Part shown: piece by piece, positions 6,262 through 9,853 of the stretch
Numbering within the stretch: the first letter of the stretch is position 1
How the letters are laid out: each line of letters begins with the position of its first letter
NCBI GenBank assembly: GCA_905202605.1
Contig: CAJKSU010000097.1
Span: 1 to 9,853, forward strand
Direction: 5' to 3'
DNA from: an uncultured Eubacteriales bacterium
Lineage (GTDB): Bacteria > Bacillota > Clostridia > Oscillospirales > Oscillospiraceae
DNA length: 9,853 bases
Position numbers and translations under genes: made by a program
Notes under the pieces: generated by a model
The model's database searches: none
Told to the model about the DNA's origin: nothing
What the model saw: the letters and a program-made list of their open reading frames with translations, nothing else

Positions 6262-7200
6262 TCACTGCCACAGCATACGCTGGAGACTATCCTGAGAAAA
6301 CAGCGGGTCAGAAGCGAACTGATTCTTCAATGCCATACAGACATCAGCATTTTCCTCCATGCACCGGGCATAGTGCCGGCACAGAGATAGGAAGGCCTCA
6401 TCCGATACCACGCCAGTACTTCTGTACAGGCGAGCGGCCATGGCACGGATAACGGAAAAGCTGACAACGGCAAACTGGACGCCGGGCAGCACAGTCCGCT
6501 GCACCGTATTTGCGAGAAAATACCGGTGGATATAGTAGACCATCAGATTCTCAAACAGGTGATCTCTGGGAGCAATATACTGGTCAAACTCATCACGCAG
6601 CGCCTTGTAGTCCGCCCCGCTCAGCGACTCGATCAGTTTCGTGGTGTGCAGAAGGTGGTTTTGCAGCAGGTCATCTCCTCGGCTCAGCTCAAAGATCCGA
6701 ATGAGAATCTGGAGCATATTGCTGCGCTTCATCTCCCATCCGCCCTGTGCGGTCAGCGCATAGGACAACTGGCGGTAAGGCTGTTCAGTAAAACCCCAGT
6801 CCATTTCGTCATAGGCGTACCGGGAGCCGGAGGAGATCATGGGCTGGAATTCATAGCTGTAGATCAGAGCGAGCATCACATCTGAGCGCAGGGGCAAACT
6901 GCGGTTCTGGAGGATAATATCCAGTGTTTTTCTTGCATCCAGCATCAGTTCCAGCTGGTTGGGGGAAATTCCGTCCAAGGGAGCGCTCGGGGCGCTGTCT
7001 CGATCCTCGCGGTAGACAACAGGGGACGCATGGAGCAAAATAAGCTTGGCTCCCAGAGGGCACGACATGGACAGTCCGGCTTCGCAGAGACTGCCAATGG
7101 TTCTTGTCCACGTCATATCGGCAGGGGCAGCGCAAGGGGTGGGGCATCCTTCGCCAGAGCAATAAAAACGATCCATATAATCCGGTCTGATATAGCGCAT
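6262..7200 (-). CDS. Shortened FliB-like (flagellin lysine-N-methylase family) protein
   Basis: This 312-residue protein resembles the FliB family; FliB methylates lysines of flagellin and contains an iron-sulfur cluster. Seen here: an N-terminal RPDYMDRFYCSGEGCPTPC with C14, C19 and C23; C39 and C47 in SLCEAGLSMSCPLGAKLIL, matching the family's SCP-A-x-LIL block; and FENLMVYYIHRYF in the C-terminal half. Known FliB proteins are about 400 residues with a further cysteine-rich segment (ending in a Cys-x-x-(Y/F)PR block) between these two motifs. That segment is absent and the usual paired CC is CA here, so the protein looks internally shortened and may not bind the same cluster. The ATG at 7200 has AGGAGGT 6 bases ahead; earlier ATGs in the open frame lie upstream of or near the promoter. 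No flagellar genes are nearby, so its substrate may not be flagellin. Confidence 0.65.
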   Translation of the reverse strand: MRYIRPDYMDRFYCSGEGCPTPCAAPADMTWTRTIGSLCEAGLSMSCPLGAKLILLHASPVVYREDRDSAPSAPLDGISPNQLELMLDARKTLDIILQNRSLPLRSDVMLALIYSYEFQPMISSGSRYAYDEMDWGFTEQPYRQLSYALTAQGGWEMKRSNMLQILIRIFELSRGDDLLQNHLLHTTKLIESLSGADYKALRDEFDQYIAPRDHLFENLMVYYIHRYFLANTVQRTVLPGVQFAVVSFSVIRAMAARLYRSTGVVSDEAFLSLCRHYARCMEENADVCMALKNQFASDPLFSQDSLQRMLWQ

Positions 7201-7247
7201 GGTATGACCTCCTTGTGAAAAATCCGGGAAAATGCTCCCTGAAATCC

Positions 7248-7273
7248 GTTCAAGTCGAACTATTGTACAGTTC
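7248..7273. promoter_or_regulatory. Overlapping GTTC/GAAC dyads at the FliB-like gene start site
   Basis: GTTC (7248-7251), GAACT (7257-7261) and AGTTC (7269-7273) form two overlapping inverted repeats sharing the middle arm. They lie directly downstream of the -10 box, where a repressor would block transcription, or they could form alternative leader hairpins. No regulator family is recognised. Confidence 0.35.
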
Positions 7274-7302
7274 ATTATAATACATGCAGTCCCCGCCTGC
7301 AA
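7274..7302 (-). promoter_or_regulatory. Predicted promoter of the FliB-like gene
   Basis: A perfect minus-strand TATAAT (7274-7279) lies 17 bases from a weak -35, TTGCAG (7297-7302). Transcription would start near 7267, inside a run of alternating GAAC/GTTC half-sites, leaving a leader of about 65 bases. Confidence 0.6.
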
Positions 7303-7317
7303 GTGGCTCGGGGCAAT

Positions 7318-7351
7318 AAAAAAGCCCGACACCGCAAACGCAGTGCCGGGC
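7318..7351 (-). terminator. Rho-independent terminator of the CoA-transferase gene
   Basis: On the minus strand a 12-bp stem with two G-T-type mismatches, GCCCGGCACTGC with GCGGTGTCGGGC (7324-7351, GTTT loop), is followed by six T (7318-7323). It lies 20 bases after the CoA-transferase stop and just before the FliB-like promoter, so it separates the two genes. Confidence 0.93.
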
Positions 7352-7370
7352 AGAGAGGGCAGAGATTAGA

Positions 7371-8681
7371 TTAGAAGTAGTAAAGCTCCTTCGCAGCGCG
7401 GGTGAGCTCCTCACGGTCATCGGGATGCGCCAGATTGATGAGCATCTTTGCACGCTCGCGGACGGTGGTACCACGGAGATCGGCAATACCGTTCTCGGTA
7501 ACAACATACTGGATGTAGTTACGCTGATGGGTCACAACTGCGCCGGGAGTCAGGGTAGCCTTGATCTTGGGCATGCCCTTCTTGGTACGGGACTGGAAGC
7601 ACAGGATGCCCTTGCCGTGCTCAGCGAAGTAGGTACCCAGCGTGAAGCAGAAGCCGCCGCCGGAGCCGGAGTACTGCACAGGTCCAATGGACTCGGCGCA
7701 GACCTGACCGGTCAGGTCAATCTCAACCAGAGTGTTGATGGAAACCATGTGATCCTGACGAGCAATGTTGTGGGGGTTCAGGACCTCAGGGCCGGGCTTC
7801 ATGATGCACTTGGGGTTGTTATGCAGGTACTGATACAGCTCATGGGTACCATCTGCGAATACGCCGACATGCATGCCCTGATCATAAGCCTTGCGAGCGC
7901 CAGTGATAACACCGGCATCAATGAGCTCCGCCATGGAGGAAGTGAACTGCTCGGTGTGCAGACCCAGATCATGCTTGTCCATCAGGTGCTTGCCAACGGT
8001 ATCGGGGATGCCGCCGATGCCCATCTGAATGGTATCGCCGTCCTCGATGAGGGAAGCGACCATCTCGCCGATCTTATCCTCTTCAGGAGTGGTGGTAACA
8101 GGGCCGATGCAGTACTCAGGGGTGTCTACCTCGTACAGCAGGGTAACGGCGTCAACCGGAATATAAGCAGAGCCGTTCATGTAGGTCAGGTTGGGGTTGA
8201 CCTCAACAATGATCTTCTTGTGCTGCTCGATAGCATCCTTAATGGCATAGTACTCGATGGTCTGGTTCATGCCGACATACAGCTTGCCGTCCTCGGTCAT
8301 AGGAGAAACCTGAGCAGTGAAGATGTTGCAGGGCTTATGACGGTTGACCATGCGGTAATAGTTGGGCAGATCAACGGGAATGAAGCTGGCGTTCAGCAGC
8401 TTATGAGCCTCACGATAGGAGGGGCCATAGAAGTAGTTGTGGCAGTTGATGTGACCGTTCATGCCGGGGGTCATCATGAAGGGATAACGACCGATACGGC
8501 TCTTGTAAACGATAACGTTGTCAACGCGGTTAGCAATCTCGTGCAGACGGCCAAACAGGGTCTGAGGCTCGTTGTAGTTATTGGAGCACCAGATTACGTC
8601 GCCGGACTGGATGAGATCCAGAGCGTCCTGAACGGTACCTTTTTTGGATTCGTAGATTTTTTTGTAATCTTCGTAAGTCAT
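7371..8681 (-). CDS. Acetyl-CoA hydrolase/transferase family, 4-hydroxybutyrate/butyrate-type CoA-transferase
   Basis: This 436-residue enzyme moves CoA between an acyl-CoA and acetate (or another acid) in fermentative metabolism in the cytoplasm. It is full length for the AbfT/Cat2/butyryl-CoA:acetate group. The catalytic glutamate is probably E244 in LGLHTEQFTSS, equivalent to Glu238 of the Clostridium aminobutyricum enzyme. MGIGGIPDTVGKHL (220-233), NPNLTYMNG (162-170), VTENGIADLRG (394-404) and AHPDDREEL (418-426) are family blocks. The C-terminal loop reads YSGSGGGFCF (337-346), where many relatives have SG-x-GGQ-x-DF, so substrate preference may differ. Codon use is strongly biased to C/G-ending and GGT/CGT-type codons, indicating high expression and explaining a long antisense open frame. 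AAAGAGG precedes the ATG by 9 bases. It is a single-gene unit with a strong promoter and terminator. Confidence 0.88.
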   Translation of the reverse strand: MTYEDYKKIYESKKGTVQDALDLIQSGDVIWCSNNYNEPQTLFGRLHEIANRVDNVIVYKSRIGRYPFMMTPGMNGHINCHNYFYGPSYREAHKLLNASFIPVDLPNYYRMVNRHKPCNIFTAQVSPMTEDGKLYVGMNQTIEYYAIKDAIEQHKKIIVEVNPNLTYMNGSAYIPVDAVTLLYEVDTPEYCIGPVTTTPEEDKIGEMVASLIEDGDTIQMGIGGIPDTVGKHLMDKHDLGLHTEQFTSSMAELIDAGVITGARKAYDQGMHVGVFADGTHELYQYLHNNPKCIMKPGPEVLNPHNIARQDHMVSINTLVEIDLTGQVCAESIGPVQYSGSGGGFCFTLGTYFAEHGKGILCFQSRTKKGMPKIKATLTPGAVVTHQRNYIQYVVTENGIADLRGTTVRERAKMLINLAHPDDREELTRAAKELYYF

Positions 8682-8699
8682 TCGGCAAACCTCTTTCCG

Positions 8700-8710
8700 G
8701 GGGATTCCCC
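8700..8710. promoter_or_regulatory. GGGGAATCCCC palindrome in the CoA-transferase leader
   Basis: A perfect 11-bp palindrome lies 18 bases before the CoA-transferase ATG, immediately ahead of the ribosome site. It could be a protein-binding site or a tiny hairpin affecting initiation. It does not match a motif I can name. Confidence 0.4.
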
Positions 8711-8760
8711 AAATTTTTAGCAGGCAAAATATACGCCATGGTTACTGCTCAAACAATCCT

Positions 8761-8789
8761 ATTATACCGGGTCATTTGTGTATTTTCAA
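8761..8789 (-). promoter_or_regulatory. Strong sigma-A promoter of the CoA-transferase gene
   Basis: Minus-strand TTGAAA (8784-8789, 5/6) and TATAAT (8761-8766, perfect) are separated by 17 bases. The start would be near 8754, giving a leader of about 72 bases. The strength agrees with the gene's biased codon use. Confidence 0.78.
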
Positions 8790-8910
8790 TAGAATTTCTA
8801 CCCAAAAGGGCGTAATCTGCGGGGGGCATTTTATGCACAATATATAGCGAATTATATAAATACAGTGCAGAAATGCTGCATATCGCAGTATAGCGATGTG
8901 GAAAGTGCAG
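8790..8910. other. Non-coding region upstream of the CoA-transferase promoter, with a dyad
   Basis: No gene is seen here. The region is AT-rich and contains a 22-bp dyad, CATATCGC (8879-8886) and GCGATGTG (8893-8900), 7 of 8 positions pairing plus one G-T, with loop AGTATA. On the minus strand the loop reads TATACT, a -10-like box, but no matching -35 is present. It may be an upstream regulatory site about 90 bp from the CoA-transferase -35. Confidence 0.4.
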
Positions 8911-8943
8911 AAAAAGCAGCCCAGAGTGAGGTGGGCTGCTTTT
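8911..8943. terminator. Terminator-like hairpin, possibly bidirectional
   Basis: A perfect 8-bp stem GCAGCCCA (8916-8923) / TGGGCTGC (8932-8939) with an 8-base loop is flanked by AAAAA on the left and TTTT on the right, so it could stop transcription in either direction. rpmB already has its own terminator at 8995-9024. This is therefore either a back-up or the end of an unseen short transcript. Confidence 0.7.
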
Positions 8944-8994
8944 CGTGAATGGATTAGTCCTCCTGGTTATGGACAATTATATTGAGAGATAAAG

Positions 8995-9024
8995 AAAAAA
9001 ATCCACGGCCTGAGCCGTGGATTT
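8995..9024 (-). terminator. Rho-independent terminator of rpmB
   Basis: On the minus strand an 11-bp perfect stem, ATCCACGGC with GCCGTGGAT extended by two A-T pairs and a 4-base loop, is followed by a run of T (complement of the A-run 8991-9000). It begins 18 bases after the rpmB stop. Confidence 0.93.
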
Positions 9025-9041
9025 ATGCGAATCCTGCAAGA

Positions 9042-9230
9042 TTAGACTGCACGGGTCACATTGCCGGAGCGGAGACACCTTGTACAGACGTATACATGGC
9101 GCGGAGTACCATCGACAATTGCCTTAACACGCTTCACATTGGGCTTCCAAGCCTTGTTGGAACGTCTGTGAGAGTGGGAGACCTTAATACCAAAGGTAAC
9201 GCCCTTGCCGCAAAAATCACATTTAGCCAT
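9042..9230 (-). CDS. rpmB: Large ribosomal subunit protein bL28
   Basis: This 62-residue protein is a standard bL28, a basic component of the 50S subunit needed for late subunit assembly. MAKCDFCGKGVTFG, VSHSHRRSNKAWKPN (17-31) and the basic C-terminal half are typical. Four cysteines, C4, C7, C49 and C52, form the zinc-ribbon version of the protein (the C+ form). GAGGAGGT lies 7 bases before the ATG. It is transcribed alone, with an extended -10 promoter and a strong terminator, as is common for rpmB in Clostridia. Because the C+ form needs zinc, a cysteine-free paralogue could exist elsewhere; that cannot be seen here. Confidence 0.98.
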   Translation of the reverse strand: MAKCDFCGKGVTFGIKVSHSHRRSNKAWKPNVKRVKAIVDGTPRHVYVCTRCLRSGNVTRAV

Positions 9231-9264
9231 CTAGCTGCACCTCCTCGCCGTATATAATGGCAGA

Positions 9265-9287
9265 TAGCCCTATTGGGGCACCGGCTA
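9265..9287 (-). promoter_or_regulatory. Leader hairpins of rpmB
   Basis: TAGCC (9265-9269) pairs with GGCTA (9283-9287), and alternatively GCCC (9267-9270) with GGGC (9276-9279). The structures would sit at the 5' end of the rpmB transcript. They may stabilise the message or allow feedback control, but no known ribosomal leader is recognised. Confidence 0.3.
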
Positions 9288-9289
9288 AT

Positions 9290-9318
9290 ATAATACCAGA
9301 ATTCAAGTCAAATTGCAA
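9290..9318 (-). promoter_or_regulatory. Predicted extended -10 promoter of rpmB
   Basis: Minus-strand TGGTATTAT gives an extended -10 (TATTAT at 9290-9295) with TTGCAA (9313-9318) at 17-base spacing. Long A/T runs upstream (9322-9351) could act as an UP element. The predicted start is about 9283. Confidence 0.6.
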
Positions 9319-9352
9319 CCTGTTTTTTCGGTTTTTTTGAAAAAAATTATAG

Positions 9353-9513
9353 GGCAATACCGCACAAATCGGCGAGAGAGTCTGACGAGAGATTTCTTCG
9401 TCAGAAAAAGGTGTAAAACCGCAGGAATACTTTGTGTATTTCAAGGTTTTACAAACGCATTTCTGGCGAAAAAGATCCGTCAAAATCCGATGACGCATTT
9501 GTGCGGTGTTGCC
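9353..9513. mobile_element. MITE-like element with terminal inverted repeats
   Basis: The 161-bp segment starts with GGCAATACCGCACAAAT (9353-9369) and ends with its inverted copy (9497-9513), 16 of 17 bases matching. ATAG occurs directly outside both ends (9349-9352 and 9514-9517), consistent with a 4-bp target duplication. Inside are hairpins: CTGACGA/TCGTCAG (within 9381-9403), TGTAAAACC/GGTTTTACA with a nested AATAC/GTATT (about 9412-9453), and CGTCA/TGACG near 9479-9495. No transposase is encoded, so it would depend on a helper element elsewhere. The family is unknown. It sits between the NTF2-like gene and the rpmB promoter. Confidence 0.6.
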
Positions 9514-9530
9514 ATAGGAAACAGCAGATA

Positions 9531-9571
9531 AGTTCTCCCGACGCGAAGATGGGGATCGCACCGGGAGAACT
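9531..9571 (-). terminator. Long hairpin after the NTF2-like gene, possible terminator
   Basis: AGTTCTCCCG (9531-9540) and CGGGAGAACT (9562-9571) are a perfect 10-bp inverted repeat, with an inner GCGA/TCGC stem (9543-9546, 9556-9559). It lies 8 bases past the stop of the minus-strand gene. No T-run follows (TATCTGCTG), so termination would be inefficient or factor-dependent; a protective 3' hairpin is an alternative. Confidence 0.55.
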
Positions 9572-9579
9572 GGAGGGGC

Positions 9580-9853
9580 TTAAGCAGGACGGACGGTCAG
9601 CTCCTGAATCAGGCCGTCCTCGGTTGCGGACTCAATGGTGGCGCGGGCATAGAAATAGCTGCCGGAGTAGCACACCAGAAAGTTCGCGGAGGTTTCGCTT
9701 TCGATCACCGGGTCGGTAATGGAAAGGATCCGGAAGGTGAACTTATGGTGGAAGAACATCTCAATGGCCTCTCTGCCATAGACGTGAGAGTTATAGAGGC
9801 TTGACCCGATGGGGCAATAGGCAAAATAGCGGCACGTGGGGGCAAAGCAGGCA
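9580..9853 (-). CDS. Small NTF2/SnoaL-like protein, 5' end beyond window
   Basis: The last 90 codons of a minus-strand gene end with TAA at 9580-9582. The visible part includes YGREAIEMFFHHKFTFRI, then alternating strand-like segments (ANFLVCYSGSYFYARATIE) and ends in DGLIQELTVRPA. An early helix with a G-R-E-A-I-x-x-F-F pattern followed by curved beta strands and a D-G-x-I-x-E-L ending is the usual look of NTF2-like (SnoaL-like) domains, which serve many roles as small-ligand binders or isomerase-type enzymes. No catalytic residues can be assigned from this fragment. Base composition and codon use look like the neighbours. The fold assignment is tentative; the existence of the gene is well supported by an uninterrupted frame and plausible protein composition. 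Confidence 0.55.
   Translation of the reverse strand, partial: ACFAPTCRYFAYCPIGSSLYNSHVYGREAIEMFFHHKFTFRILSITDPVIESETSANFLVCYSGSYFYARATIESATEDGLIQELTVRPA

Noticed and set aside
7425..8720. 431-codon open frame on the plus strand opposite the CoA-transferase
   Set aside because: It is fully antisense to a well-recognised gene; its Val/Leu/Gly/Asn-rich repetitive composition is the shadow of biased codon use, and it has no ribosome site or family features.
8766..8790. Possible Rex-type redox operator at the CoA-transferase promoter
   Set aside because: TTG and CAA half-sites are present but separated by 8 rather than about 12 bases, and the inner bases do not match the TTGTTAA consensus.
8749..8976. 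75-codon minus-strand frame upstream of the CoA-transferase
   Set aside because: It runs through a terminator hairpin and the CoA-transferase promoter, starts with an unsupported TTG and shows no recognisable features.
8976..8981. Perfect minus-strand TATAAT between the two terminator hairpins, as a small-RNA promoter
   Set aside because: The position 17 bases upstream is GGATTT inside the rpmB terminator stem, not a -35 box; alone it is too weak to call.
9352..9517. CRISPR-like or riboswitch interpretation of the hairpin-rich region
   Set aside because: There are no regularly spaced repeats, no conserved riboswitch core that I can recognise, and the terminal inverted repeats with a flanking ATAG better fit a mobile element.

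Overview
The window looks like a piece of a low-to-mid-GC Gram-positive anaerobe of the Clostridia, most likely an Oscillospiraceae-type gut bacterium. This is inference from gene content and style: a zinc-ribbon L28 protein, AGGAGG-type ribosome binding sites, frequent TTG starts, consensus sigma-A-like promoters with 17-bp spacers, a 4-hydroxybutyrate/butyrate-type CoA-transferase, and a LicD/RmlA/phosphoglycosyl-transferase surface-glycan cluster. No rRNA, tRNA, CRISPR array or complete insertion sequence was seen.

Layout. From 1 to 3015, four minus-strand genes form the start of a surface-polysaccharide operon, read right to left: rfbA/rmlA (dTDP-glucose synthesis), a membrane phosphoglycosyl transferase that loads the first sugar phosphate on undecaprenyl phosphate, a DUF4422 protein (likely glycosyltransferase), and a LicD-family phosphotransferase that runs off the left edge. 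A promoter for this operon overlaps the stop codon of tadA. Upstream, gtrA and tadA (3102-4057, minus) overlap by 4 bp and have their own promoter; gtrA is best started at a TTG, not at the upstream ATGs. From 4316 to 6225, two plus-strand genes each have a promoter: a PhlG-like (DAPG hydrolase family) protein and an alpha/beta serine hydrolase of the monoacylglycerol-lipase type. Facing them is a shortened FliB-like protein (6262-7200, minus). Then come a highly expressed-looking CoA-transferase with a strong promoter and terminator (7371-8681, minus), rpmB with its promoter and terminator (9042-9230, minus), and the 3' part of a small NTF2-like gene (9580-9853, minus).

The most notable non-coding item is a 161-bp element at 9353-9513, between rpmB and the NTF2-like gene. 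It has 17-bp terminal inverted repeats (16/17 match), a flanking ATAG duplication and internal hairpins, so it resembles a miniature inverted-repeat transposable element. Other points to check are the FliB-like protein that lacks much of the usual cysteine-rich segment, the PhlG-like enzyme beside a lipase-like hydrolase, an altered substrate-loop motif in the CoA-transferase, and several short dyads at promoters.

I do not see a clearly new defence or biosynthetic system. The window is mostly ordinary housekeeping, surface-glycan and metabolic genes with a few unusual details.
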